Notes: a model not told the origin generated them from the letters alone. DNA of 12,985 nucleotides from Pseudomonadota bacterium (GCA_963205525.1 CAUJJP010000030.1:1-12985); one strand, 5' to 3'; numbered from the stretch's first letter, positions 1-6,566 are shown. Program-made: numbers and translations.

Positions 1-24
1 TGCCGTTCCGTGTGGAACTTGACT

Positions 25-238
25 TCACAGCCGATATGTTGTGATGCCGGCTGACAGTGACTTGGCCGGCACGAGCGGGGAGGCTGGCAGATGTGTGAGC
101 TTGCCCAGGCGCAGGTAGGCGATGGCGATGTAGTTGGCTGCTGTTCTGAAGCTACGCGCTGCACGCGTGGCTTGCTGCATCAGCCCGTTCATGGCTTCGA
201 CGAAGGCGTTGCTGCGATGATCCAGCATGCCGCGCGGG
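25..238 (-). pseudogene. ISL3-family transposase, C-terminal remnant
   Basis: The minus-strand reading frame ends with a TGA at 25-27. It carries the conserved tail of ISL3-family (IS1001-like) DDE transposases: a SNAFVEAMNGLMQQ segment, which includes the catalytic-Glu region, followed by RAARSFRTAANYIAIAYLRLGKL and a short HLPASPLVPA-type tail. Only about 70 residues remain of a protein that is normally around 400. The homology stops where the inverted repeat of the neighbouring IS256 element begins, near position 238, so the rest of the gene has been lost. The open frame continues to 339, but those residues are read through the IS256 end and are not transposase-like. The family call rests on recognising the C-terminal pattern. 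It is a remnant and cannot be active. Confidence 0.75.
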
Positions 239-241
239 GCC

Positions 242-260
242 GTCTGAATTTCTGTGTGCG
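242..260 (+). repeat. IS256-type terminal inverted repeat, left arm
   Basis: This 19-base arm pairs with 1649-1667. The inner eight bases (TGTGTGCG) and the TGAATTT core are identical between the arms, with a one-base offset between these blocks. It lies about 80 bases beyond the transposase stop codon, as expected for the transposase-distal end. Confidence 0.75.
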
Positions 261-340
261 AAGCCTCGGAGACTTGTCCACGGCGGCGGGCGTCGCCTGC
301 GACGAACGACCGGCGCGGTGGGCAAGTCGGTGGTGCCATG

Positions 341-1620
341 CTACGCGGCCGTCCTGATGAATCGGTCGCCGTAGGCGATGGCGAACTGGTTCATCGCGCT
401 GCGCCACTGCTTGGCCGCGCGCCCCCAGTCGGCGGTGATGTTGCGCAGTGCCAGCCAGATCAGCTTGGTGGCCGCATCGTCGCTGGGGAAGTGCCCGCGC
501 GTCTTGATGATCTTGCGCAGCCGTGCGTGGATGCTCTCGATCGCGTTGGTCGTGTAGATCACGCGGCGCACCTCGGGCGGGAAAGCGAAGAACGGGATCA
601 CCCGATCCCAGGCGCGGCGCCAGGCCGCTACGACGGTGGGGAACTTCGTGCCCCAGGCGCCTTGCTCAAAGGCATCCAGCTCGGCCGCTGCCGCCTCGGC
701 GCTGGGCGCCGTGTAGATCGGCTTGAGCGCCGCGGCCAGCGCCTTGCGATCCTTCCATGACGCAAAGTCCAGGCTGTTGCGGATCAGGTGCACGATGCAG
801 GTCTGCAGCGTGGTGGCCGGGAACACCGCTCCCAGCGCCTCGCCGATGCCCTTCAGGCCGTCGGTCACCGCGATCAGTACGTCGGCCACGCCGCGCGTTT
901 TCAGGTCGTTGAAGACCTTGAGCCAGAACTTCGCCCCCTCGGTGCCTTCGATCCACAGCCCCAGGATGTCGCGCGTGCCGTCGGGCAGCACCCCAAGCGC
1001 CAAGTAGACGGCCTTGTTGCGCACCACCGCGTCCTCGCGGATCTTCACGCGCAGCGCGTCGAAGAAGATCACCGGGTACAGCGGCTCCAGCGGGCGGCTC
1101 TGCCAGGCCGTCACCTCGGCCATCACGGCGTCGGTGACCGAGCTGATGAACTCCGCAGACACCTCGGAGCCGTACTGCTCGGCCAGGAAGGCCTGGATCT
1201 CGCGCATGGTCATGCCGCGCGCGTACATGGCCACGATCTTGTCGTCAAAACCGGTGAAGCGCCGCGCGTGCTTGGGGATGAGCAGCGGCTCGAAGCTGCC
1301 GGCGCGATCGCGCGGCACCTCGATGCGAAGCGGACCGTCCTCGGTCTGGATCGTCTTGGCGCTGGCGCCGTTGCGATGGTTGCCCTGCTCATCGGGCCTG
1401 GCCGCGCCGCTCGCGTAGCCCAGATGGTGCGTCAGCTCGCCGGCCAGCGCGCGCTCACAATCAGCGCCTTCTTCAACGCCGTCGTCGTGGCGTTGATCTG
1501 CCCCGACGTCATCGGCGAAGCGCCGGTGACGATCTGGTCAAGCAGCTCCTTCGGAATCTGCGGCAGTGCCGCTGTCCTCGCGGCGATCGCCGCGTTCTTC
1601 ATCTTCGTCTTGCTTGGCAT
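341..1620 (-). pseudogene. IS256-family (mutator-type) transposase, disrupted by a frameshift
   Basis: Translation would start at ATG 1620, preceded by AGGAGA at 1625-1630. The first frame encodes the typical N-terminus (IPKELLDQIVTGASP, then TTALKKALI) but leaves register near 1453-1461 and stops at 1432. The correct frame resumes as CERALAGELTHHLGYASG and runs to the stop at 341. The lesion looks like two extra bases, a repeated TG in ATTGTGAGCGCG where ATTGAGCGCG is expected; one lost base would have the same effect. The downstream part holds all the catalytic features: Asp in PVIFFDALRV, Asp in IAVTDGLKG, the C/H motif CIVHLIRNS, and Glu in TTNAIESIHARLRK. IS256 transposases are normally made from a single frame without programmed shifting, so I infer an inactive copy or a sequencing error. 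A GTG at 1318 could start only the catalytic fragment. Confidence 0.85.
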
Positions 1621-1648
1621 AGGTTCTCCTGATGCTCATGCTATGCCC

Positions 1649-1667
1649 CGCACACAAAATTCAGGAC
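1649..1667 (-). repeat. IS256-type terminal inverted repeat, right arm
   Basis: This is the partner of the 242-260 arm. It sits about 30 bases upstream of the transposase start codon at 1620, the usual place for the transposase-proximal end of an IS256 element. Confidence 0.75.
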
Positions 1668-1677
1668 AGGCTCGGCG

Positions 1678-1800
1678 CTACGCGTACGACCGAATGGTCT
1701 TGCGATCGATCCCGGTCACCCGTTCGATCTCGCGCTGGCTGCGGCCCTGTACCAGCAGCGTAGCAATCGTGGCTTGCTTGTTCGGCTGCAAGACGTTCAC
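1678..1800 (-). pseudogene. IS21-family istA transposase, N-terminal remnant
   Basis: A 40-residue minus-strand frame starts at GTG 1800 and ends with TAG at 1678-1680. A GGGAGG ribosome-binding site lies seven bases upstream, at 1808-1813. The peptide has the pattern of the IstA N-terminal helix-turn-helix: a short NVLQPNKQATIATLL segment, then QGRSQREIERVTGIDRKTIR, the HTH recognition region. A full IstA is about 350-500 residues and continues well past this point. Here it is cut within a few bases of the IS256 right end, so the IS256 insertion or a later deletion removed the rest, together with istB. The HTH pattern is clear; assignment to IS21 rather than another HTH protein is based on family resemblance. 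Confidence 0.65.
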
Positions 1801-2110
1801 TCCTGGCCCTCCCGCTCGGGAAAGGCCATCAACGTCCTGCCAACGGGCGCTGGCGGCGCCAGCTCTACAACCCGCCCCAGATCAGCTCAGGTGGGGGAGT
1901 TTGGGTGGCCATCAGCGCCATTGCCGACTTCGTCCTGCGCGTGACGAAGCGCTGAGGCATTGCTGGTCCGCTTCCGGCCGGGTCGAGCCGAATGGAAGCT
2001 CAGGTCGTTGCGGCGCGGGGCACGGGTCAGAATCTGGTTGCAACAGCGCGCCACCCGCCGCCCCGCGTGCAGGCCGCACAGCCGCAGCGGTGCCAGCTCG
2101 TCCGCGCAAT
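1801..2110. other. No supportable gene; probable IS21 end and relic DNA
   Basis: About 310 bases separate the istA remnant from the terminator of the PEP-CTERM gene. Open frames here are short or lack family features. A small hairpin (GCTGGC-GGC-GCCAGC) lies at 1849-1863. The minus strand near 1890-1901 reads aaactcccccacc, a type of motif seen near IS21-family ends, so part of this stretch may be the outer end of the IS21 element. I cannot place its exact boundary or find its partner repeat in the window. Confidence 0.4.
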
Positions 2111-2141
2111 GAACAACGGCGGCCGTCGGCCGCCGTTGTTC
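2111..2141 (-). terminator. Perfect 14-bp hairpin downstream of the PEP-CTERM gene
   Basis: The arm GAACAACGGCGGCC at 2111-2124 pairs perfectly with 2128-2141 around a three-base loop (gtc). The hairpin starts 16 bases beyond the stop codon of the minus-strand PEP-CTERM gene. There is no long T tract after it on the minus strand, only the TTGTTC at the stem base followed by ATTGCG, so it may act weakly as an intrinsic terminator or mainly stabilise the 3' end. Its symmetry would also let it block read-through from the IS side. Confidence 0.65.
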
Positions 2142-2156
2142 CACCCTGGATGCTGG

Positions 2157-3041
2157 TCAGCCGCAGCGGCGGCGGCGGCGCACCGCCAGCGCGGTGCCGC
2201 CAGCCAGGGCCACCAGCGCCAGCGAACCCGGCTCGGGTACCGTCGGGCAAGGCGGCGTGCCCGGCACACCGCACACAGGCGTCAGGTCCGGGTTGAACCA
2301 GAGGTAGTGGTTCTCGACCACGTCGTTCATGCCCGGCGTGTTCGAGCCGTCGATCACGATGGCGTTGCCAGCACCGTCACCAAAACCCACCGCGCCGGTG
2401 GTGCTGGTGTCGGTGATCTCCCAGTCCATCTCTTCGTAGAAGAAACCGAGCTGGCCTTCGCCGGTGGGCAGCACATAGTCGTCGCTACGCAGCACGAGCT
2501 GGAAGCTGTTGCTCGGTGGAACCGCATGCGTGTTGTACCGCCCCACGTTGTCCCAGGTAACGACGAGCTGATCGCTGCTCAACTTGTAGTGGACCACGCC
2601 CGAACTCGCATCGCGCGTATCCACGTCGGAGAAAAACACCGAGATCACCGGCTGCGCGGCACCTGTCGGGCCGCTGGGGATATAGGCCGAGATTCCGGCG
2701 CCAAAGCTTACGTTGCCGTTGTTGTTGATGTACAGGCTGCTGTACTGGGTACCGAAGAAGGTGAAGTTGAAACCCAGGCTCAATGCCATGAAACCGTCGT
2801 CGTTGCGGCCATTCGCGCCGCCCACGTTGGCCCCGTTGCCACCGCCGGTGGTGACGATATTGGGCCCCAGGTCAGTGGTGTAGTAGCCGCCGGGGGTGTA
2901 GACGCCGGGCGAGGCATTCAGCGCGCTTTGCGGCAGCACGGTGATCGCGGCCTGCGCGCTGGATGCGATGGCGAGCGCCAAGGCGGACGACTGCAGGGCG
3001 CGAAGCGCCCACTGGCCCGATACTGGAAGCGACATGATCAT
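2157..3041 (-). CDS. Secreted nidogen-like-domain protein with PEP-CTERM sorting signal
   Basis: This 294-residue protein starts at ATG 3041, with AGGAGA at 3051-3056, nine bases upstream; a second in-frame ATG lies at 3035. Residues 1-31 are a signal peptide with a hydrophobic ALALAIASS core and an AQA cleavage site. Residues about 85-245 match the nidogen-like (NIDO) pattern: LGFNFTFFGTQYSSLYINNNGNVSF, then PVISVFFSDVDTR, VHYKL, LVVTWDNVGRYN, FQLVLRSDD and GQLGFFYEEMDWE. The C-terminus has the PEP-CTERM tripartite signal: VPEPGS at 268-273, a hydrophobic helix to about 287, and five arginines at 288-292. In known systems such proteins are exported, recognised by exosortase and sent to the cell surface or exopolysaccharide matrix. 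No exosortase is in the window. A sigma-54 type promoter precedes the gene and a strong hairpin follows it, so it appears to be a single-gene transcription unit. The exact ligand or role is unknown. Confidence 0.9.
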   Translation of the reverse strand: MIMSLPVSGQWALRALQSSALALAIASSAQAAITVLPQSALNASPGVYTPGGYYTTDLGPNIVTTGGGNGANVGGANGRNDDGFMALSLGFNFTFFGTQYSSLYINNNGNVSFGAGISAYIPSGPTGAAQPVISVFFSDVDTRDASSGVVHYKLSSDQLVVTWDNVGRYNTHAVPPSNSFQLVLRSDDYVLPTGEGQLGFFYEEMDWEITDTSTTGAVGFGDGAGNAIVIDGSNTPGMNDVVENHYLWFNPDLTPVCGVPGTPPCPTVPEPGSLALVALAGGTALAVRRRRRCG

Positions 3042-3088
3042 GATGCGTGCTCTCCTGAAGAGGATTCCGTTCTCGACAACATCACACT

Positions 3089-3105
3089 TGCAAATGCCGC
3101 GCCAG
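3089..3105 (-). promoter_or_regulatory. Sigma-54 (RpoN) -24/-12 promoter of the PEP-CTERM gene
   Basis: The minus strand reads CTGGCGCGGCATTTGCA. It matches the sigma-54 consensus YTGGCACGRNNNTTGCW at all but one specified base (G for A), with the invariant GG and GC separated by exactly ten bases. The predicted transcription start is near 3078, giving a leader of about 37 bases that contains the AGGAGA ribosome-binding site. Sigma-54 control with the PrsK/PrsR two-component pair is known for PEP-CTERM genes in other proteobacteria, which independently supports the call. Activity itself is not shown by the sequence. Confidence 0.7.
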
Positions 3106-3122
3106 GGCCGTCATCTCCTTGA

Positions 3123-3135
3123 TTTGCCTGGCAAA
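3123..3135. promoter_or_regulatory. Inverted repeat TTTGCC-T-GGCAAA upstream of the sigma-54 promoter
   Basis: A perfect 6-bp dyad with a single central base is centred about 51 bases upstream of the predicted start of the PEP-CTERM transcript. Because the arms touch, it cannot form a normal RNA hairpin and looks more like a protein-binding site. It could be an activator or repressor operator, but no known motif is matched. Enhancer sites for sigma-54 promoters often lie farther upstream, so the link is tentative. Confidence 0.3.
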
Positions 3136-3170
3136 ACAGCCGGGTCGGGCGCGCGCAGCGAAGACCGTGT

Positions 3171-3202
3171 CAGGGGCACCGACAGTCCGGGTGCCGCCCC
3201 TG
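3171..3202 (-). terminator. Possible terminator hairpin after gdhA
   Basis: GGCACC at 3175-3180 can pair with GGTGCC at 3190-3195. Outer pairing of CAGGGGC (3171-3177) with GCCCCTG (3196-3202) is an alternative. It lies 52-83 bases past the gdhA stop codon. No clear T tract follows directly on the minus strand. It separates gdhA from the independently promoted PEP-CTERM gene. Confidence 0.35.
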
Positions 3203-3254
3203 CGCGCGGTCCGCAAGGGCGGCCCGGTGCGCCGCGTCGCCGCCCGGCATCGGA

Positions 3255-4598
3255 TCAGACCACGCCCTGCGCCAGCATGGCGTCGGCCACCTTGACGAAG
3301 CCGGCGATGTTGGCGCCGTCCACGTAGTTGATGCGGCCGTCGTCGCGCCGGCCGTGGCGCACGCAGTTTTCGTGGATGTCGGTCATGATGGCGCGCAGGC
3401 GCTCGTCGACCTCGGCGTGCGTCCACGACAGGCGCATGCTGTTCTGCGCCATCTCCAGCCCCGACACCGCCACCCCGCCGGCGTTGCTCGCCTTGCCCGG
3501 CGCGTACAGGGTGCCGGCGTGCTGGAACACGTCCACCGCCTCCAGCGTGCTGGGCATGTTGGCGCCCTCGGCCACGCACAGCACGCCGTTGGCGACCAGG
3601 CGGCGCGCGTCGTCGCCGTCGAGTTCGTTTTGCGTCGCGCAGGGCAGGGCCACGTCCACCGGCACGTGCCAGGGGCGCAGGCCGGCCTCGAAGGTCAGCC
3701 CGTGCTGCTGCGCGAACGCCGACAGCCGGCCGCGCTGCACGTTCTTCCAGTCCATGAGGGCGGCCAGCTGCTCCTCGTCCAGCCCCTGCTCGGCGACCAG
3801 GCTGCCGTCGGAGTCGGACAGGGTCACCACCCGGGCGCCCAGGTCCATCGCCTTCTCGGCCGCGTACTGGGCGACGTTGCCGCTGCCGGAGACCGACACC
3901 CGCAGCCCGCTCAGGCTGCGCCCCTGGCGGTGCAGCATGCTCTCGACGAAGTAGACGGTGCCGTAGCCGGTCGCCTCGGGCCGCATCAGGCTGCCGCCGT
4001 AGGCCGGCGCCTTGCCGGTGAAGACGCTGCCGGCGTCGTTGGCCAGCTTCTTCATCATGCCGGCCATGAAGCCGACCTCGCGCGCACCGACGCCGATGTC
4101 GCCCGCCGGCACGTCGGTGTCGGGCCCGAGGTGGCGGAACAGTTCCAGCAGCAGCGCCTGGCAGAAGCGCATCACCTCGCCGTCGCTCTTGCCCTTGGGA
4201 TCGAAGTCCGAGCCGCCCTTGCCGCCGCCCATGGGCAAGGTGGTGAGCGCGTTCTTGAAGGTCTGCTCGAAGGCCAGGAACTTGAGCACCGACAGCGTGA
4301 CCGTGGGGTGGAAGCGCATGCCGCCCTTGAAGGGGCCGATGGCGTTGCTGTGCTGCACGCGCCAGGCACGGTTCACGCGCACCTGGCCGCGGTCGTCAAC
4401 CCAGCTGACGCGGAACTGCAGCACGCGCTCGGGCTCGACCAGGCGCTCCAGCAGGCCCTGGTCCGCGTAGCGCGGGTTCGCCTGGACGAAGGGCCACAGG
4501 CTGTTCATGACCTCTTTGACGGCCTGCAGGAACTCGGGCTGGTGGGGGTCGCGGGCCTGGACGGCGCGCAGGAAGTCGGCCACGGTGGCGTGATTCAA
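3255..4598 (-). CDS. gdhA: NADP-type glutamate dehydrogenase
   Basis: This cytoplasmic enzyme catalyses reductive amination of 2-oxoglutarate with ammonium to glutamate, normally using NADPH, and feeds nitrogen assimilation. The protein aligns along its whole length with the E. coli GdhA pattern: LLERLVEPERVLQFRV, NRAWRVQHSNAIGPFKGGMRFHP, the catalytic-lysine region TTLPMGGGKGGSDFDPKGKS, DTDVPAGDIGVGAREVG, the Rossmann motif SVSGSGNVAQYAAEKA, and the C-terminal GANIAGFVKVADAMLAQGV. I chose TTG 4598 as the start. It has GGAG at 4606-4609 seven bases upstream and gives 447 residues, the same length as E. coli GdhA. The frame stays open upstream to 4730, but those residues are proline- and arginine-rich and unlike GdhA. 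A TTG start suggests modest translation. The gene lies 160 bases downstream of the TonB-like gene on the same strand and probably has its own promoter. Confidence 0.96.
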   Translation of the reverse strand: MNHATVADFLRAVQARDPHQPEFLQAVKEVMNSLWPFVQANPRYADQGLLERLVEPERVLQFRVSWVDDRGQVRVNRAWRVQHSNAIGPFKGGMRFHPTVTLSVLKFLAFEQTFKNALTTLPMGGGKGGSDFDPKGKSDGEVMRFCQALLLELFRHLGPDTDVPAGDIGVGAREVGFMAGMMKKLANDAGSVFTGKAPAYGGSLMRPEATGYGTVYFVESMLHRQGRSLSGLRVSVSGSGNVAQYAAEKAMDLGARVVTLSDSDGSLVAEQGLDEEQLAALMDWKNVQRGRLSAFAQQHGLTFEAGLRPWHVPVDVALPCATQNELDGDDARRLVANGVLCVAEGANMPSTLEAVDVFQHAGTLYAPGKASNAGGVAVSGLEMAQNSMRLSWTHAEVDERLRAIMTDIHENCVRHGRRDDGRINYVDGANIAGFVKVADAMLAQGVV

Positions 4599-4675
4599 GG
4601 TGATGCTCCGGTCGGATCGGGGACGGCGGGGAGAGCGGGCGACAAGCGGCACTGCCACGGCGCAGCCAGCCTCGC

Positions 4676-4703
4676 ATTGTCGTGCACGCGGGTGCTGCGT
4701 CAG
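4676..4703 (-). promoter_or_regulatory. Weak candidate sigma-70 promoter for gdhA
   Basis: On the minus strand CTGACG (4703-4698) and GACAAT (4681-4676) lie 16 bases apart. Each matches its consensus hexamer at four of six positions. A start near 4668 would give a leader of about 70 bases. This is the best pair I can see between the two genes, but chance matches of this quality are common. Confidence 0.25.
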
Positions 4704-4758
4704 CCCGGCGCCCGGGGTGGGGACGCGCACAGACCGCTGCGGCCGTGGGCGCGGCAGG

Positions 4759-6432
4759 TCATTGCAGGCGCACGGCGGTGTCGAAGACCCAGGTTCGGCG
4801 GATTTCGACGACGTCGTATTCTGCCGCCAGCGCGGGCGGGAAAGGCAGGTGCGGCGCGGTCTGGCCGACGATGCGCTGCACCGCGGCGTCGACCGCCGGC
4901 AGCCCGCTGCTGCGCACCACCGTCACCGACTCGACGCTGCCGTCGCTGCGCAGCGCCACCGTCACCATGGGCGGCGTGTGCGGCTGGCGCACCGCCTCGC
5001 CGGCCATCGTCAGGGTCTGGCCGAGCTGGATGCGGCGCGCCCAGGCCTCGGCATAGGCCAGCAGCTCGGCGTTCGCGTGCACGCGGCCGAGCAGACGCGC
5101 GCGGCGCCGGCTGGACGCGGCCGGCGGCAGGGTCGAGGCGGCAGCGCCGTCAGACCGAGCGTCGGCGCCGGTCTCCCGGGCCGCCGCCTCGGCGTTGAGC
5201 TGGCGGCCCATGGCGCGCAGGATGCGCTCGCGCCTGGCCTGCGCTTCATCGGCGGCTGTGGTGGTTGCGGCGGTTGCGGCGGCGCTGGTGGTGGCGGCGC
5301 TGGTGGTGGCAGCCGGTGCGGCCTGTGCAGTCGCGGCCTCGGCGCGGGCTGCCTCCGCCCGTGCTGCCTCGGCGGCACGCACCGCCTGTGCACGCGCGGC
5401 CTCCGCCCGTGCCGCCTCTGCCCGTGCCGCCTCCGCCCGCTCCGCCTCTGCCCGCTCCGCCTCTTCGCGCGCGGCCTGCAGGCGGGTGGCCTGCACCCTG
5501 GCCGCCTGCGCGCGCTCGGCTTCCAACCGCGCCGCGACCTCGCGCAGCGCCTCCTGGCGGGCAGCTTCCAGGCGAGCGGCCTCGGCACGCGCGGCTTCCA
5601 GGCGAGCCGCCTCGGCGCGCACCGATTGCAGGCGCTCGGCTTCCCTGCGCGCCAGCTCCGCCTGCTCCAACGGCTCGCGCGCGCGTGGAACCTGCGGCTC
5701 GACGGCCAAGGGCGCGCTGGCCGCCGAGGCGGCGCTGCTGGCGGATATCGGTTCGGCGGCGGTGCCGACGGGGAGCGGCTCGGCGACCGCCACGGCTGGC
5801 GATGGCGGCGATGGCGGCGATGGCGGCGATGGCGGCGCTGGCGGCGCTGGTGGCGCGGGTGGCACGGCCTCGGCCGGTGGCACGCTCCAGGTCGGCGCCT
5901 CGGGCTGCGCGATGGCGATCACAGGCTCTGGCGCGGGTGCGGGTGCGGGTTCGGCAGCAGGCGCATCCGCCGTCCGCGGCGGTTCGGCCTGGGCCTCGGA
6001 CTGCGTCTGCCGCTGCGGCGCCGCCAAGGGTGGCAAGGGCGGCAAGGGCGGCGCAATCTCGCCGGCTGGTCGCGGGTCGGAAGCTGCGGCGGGCTGAACG
6101 TCCGTCGGCACCGGTTCCGCCAGCGCCCGCGGCGCCGGCAGCGGCGCCGGCAGCGGCAGCGGCACAGGCAGCGGCACAGGCAGCGGCGCCTGCGCGGAGG
6201 TCCGCTGGGGCTCCGGTGCCAGCTGGACGGCGCGCAGCGCGCGCGCGGAGATCTCGTTCGCCCGGACGCGCCGCGAAGCCCAGTCCAGGCCCGGCAGGCC
6301 GACACCGGCACCGCCCAGCAGCAGCCCCAGCAGCGCCGCGTGCAGGCCCAGGGACACCGCGACGGCCAGCGCCAGGCCGCGCCGCACCGGGCGCGCGCCG
6401 GGCTGTGTGAGGGATCCGCCGGTCACGCCCAT
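4759..6432 (-). CDS. TonB/TolA-like energy-transducing envelope protein with long Pro-rich and Ala/Glu/Arg coiled-coil spacer
   Basis: This 557-residue protein begins at ATG 6432; no strong ribosome-binding site is visible, and GTG 6426 is an alternative. A short basic N-terminus leads to one membrane helix at about 19-41. The helix carries S27 and H31, the S-x3-H arrangement that TonB and TolA use to contact ExbB/TolQ-type motors. Residues about 75-235 are proline-rich, including a [19 protein letters not shown] run and a [13 protein letters not shown] run. Residues about 255-375 are an Ala/Glu/Arg-rich helix resembling TolA domain II. Residues about 450-557 form a TonB C-terminal domain, with [11 protein letters not shown], a [29 protein letters not shown] core and LPFPP. 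It should sit in the inner membrane and span the periplasm. It is longer than E. coli TonB (239) and TolA (421). No exbB/exbD or tolQ/tolR lies next to it, so I cannot decide between the TonB and TolA roles. Confidence 0.85.
   Translation of the reverse strand: MGVTGGSLTQPGARPVRRGLALAVAVSLGLHAALLGLLLGGAGVGLPGLDWASRRVRANEISARALRAVQLAPEPQRTSAQAPLPVPLPVPLPLPAPLPAPRALAEPVPTDVQPAAASDPRPAGEIAPPLPPLPPLAAPQRQTQSEAQAEPPRTADAPAAEPAPAPAPEPVIAIAQPEAPTWSVPPAEAVPPAPPAPPAPPSPPSPPSPPSPAVAVAEPLPVGTAAEPISASSAASAASAPLAVEPQVPRAREPLEQAELARREAERLQSVRAEAARLEAARAEAARLEAARQEALREVAARLEAERAQAARVQATRLQAAREEAERAEAERAEAARAEAARAEAARAQAVRAAEAARAEAARAEAATAQAAPAATTSAATTSAAATAATTTAADEAQARRERILRAMGRQLNAEAAARETGADARSDGAAASTLPPAASSRRRARLLGRVHANAELLAYAEAWARRIQLGQTLTMAGEAVRQPHTPPMVTVALRSDGSVESVTVVRSSGLPAVDAAVQRIVGQTAPHLPFPPALAAEYDVVEIRRTWVFDTAVRLQ
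5801..5863 (-). repeat. 9-bp tandem repeat coding for PPS/PPA units in the TonB-like gene
   Basis: Four perfect copies of gatggcggc occupy 5801-5836, followed by three degenerate copies to 5863. On the coding strand they give repeated Pro-Pro-Ser and Pro-Pro-Ala. The unit is a multiple of three, so copy-number change would lengthen or shorten the periplasmic spacer without shifting the frame. Confidence 0.85.
6137..6190 (-). repeat. 12-bp tandem repeat coding for a Pro-Leu/Val/Ala run in the TonB-like gene
   Basis: Two identical copies of ggcagcggcaca (6155-6178) are flanked by variant copies (ggcagcggcgcc at 6137-6148 and 6179-6190) and a half unit at 6149-6154. They encode the alternating [19 protein letters not shown] stretch just after the membrane anchor. 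Confidence 0.8.
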
Positions 6433-6529
6433 GCGCGCCCGCGGCCGCGGCAGGCTCGCATGGCGGCGATTGTCGGCGCGCCGTGCGCCACCGACCCGCG
6501 CCCTCGGGCACGGCGCAGGCCATCCCGCC

Positions 6530-6535
6530 TAGACT
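6530..6535 (+). promoter_or_regulatory. Candidate -10 box of dps
   Basis: TAGACT within ccTAGACTgcgg lies 31 bases before the dps start codon. It resembles the -10 boxes in front of other plus-strand genes here (TAGAAT at 8846, CAGAAT at 7167). No good -35 hexamer is visible at 16-18 bases, so an activator may be needed, or the call may be wrong. Confidence 0.35.
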
Positions 6536-6566
6536 GCGGGGCTTGGATCCGACACGGAGGAATCAG

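Larger units (their letters stand above)
239..1671 (-). mobile_element. IS256-family insertion sequence, nearly complete, transposase frameshifted
   Basis: The transposase frame is bracketed by imperfect inverted repeats. The left arm is at 242-260 (gtctgaatttctgtgtgcg). The right arm is at 1649-1667, whose complement reads gtcctgaattttgtgtgcg. They agree at 18 positions if one gap is allowed in each arm, and the match may extend a few bases outward to about 239 and 1671. The length of about 1.43 kb is normal for the IS256 family. The 8-9 bases outside each end do not form a direct repeat. The left flank is an ISL3 remnant and the right flank an istA remnant, so at least one end has been joined to new DNA since insertion. 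The exact outer boundaries are uncertain by a few bases. Confidence 0.8.

Noticed and set aside
240..339. The N-terminal 33 codons of the frame ending at 25 as genuine ISL3 transposase
   Set aside because: These codons lie inside the IS256 end, overlap its inverted repeat and show no transposase resemblance. They are read-through.
1887..2144. An 85-codon minus-strand open frame between the istA remnant and the PEP-CTERM gene
   Set aside because: It begins inside the 14-bp terminator hairpin, has no ribosome-binding site and matches no family that I recognise.
788..2296. A 502-codon plus-strand open frame across the IS256 element and the istA remnant
   Set aside because: It runs antisense through the transposase and crosses several unrelated relics, with no conserved domain. 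It is an artefact of GC-rich sequence.
4599..4758. A possible riboswitch or leader RNA upstream of gdhA
   Set aside because: I see no conserved aptamer elements (glutamine or 2-oxoglutarate type) and no strong terminator/antiterminator pair in this 160-base gap.
5340..6190. Repeats that could suggest a CRISPR array or a VNTR locus unrelated to coding
   Set aside because: The units are 9-15 bases, contiguous, in frame with the TonB-like protein, and have no unique spacers. They are coding repeats.
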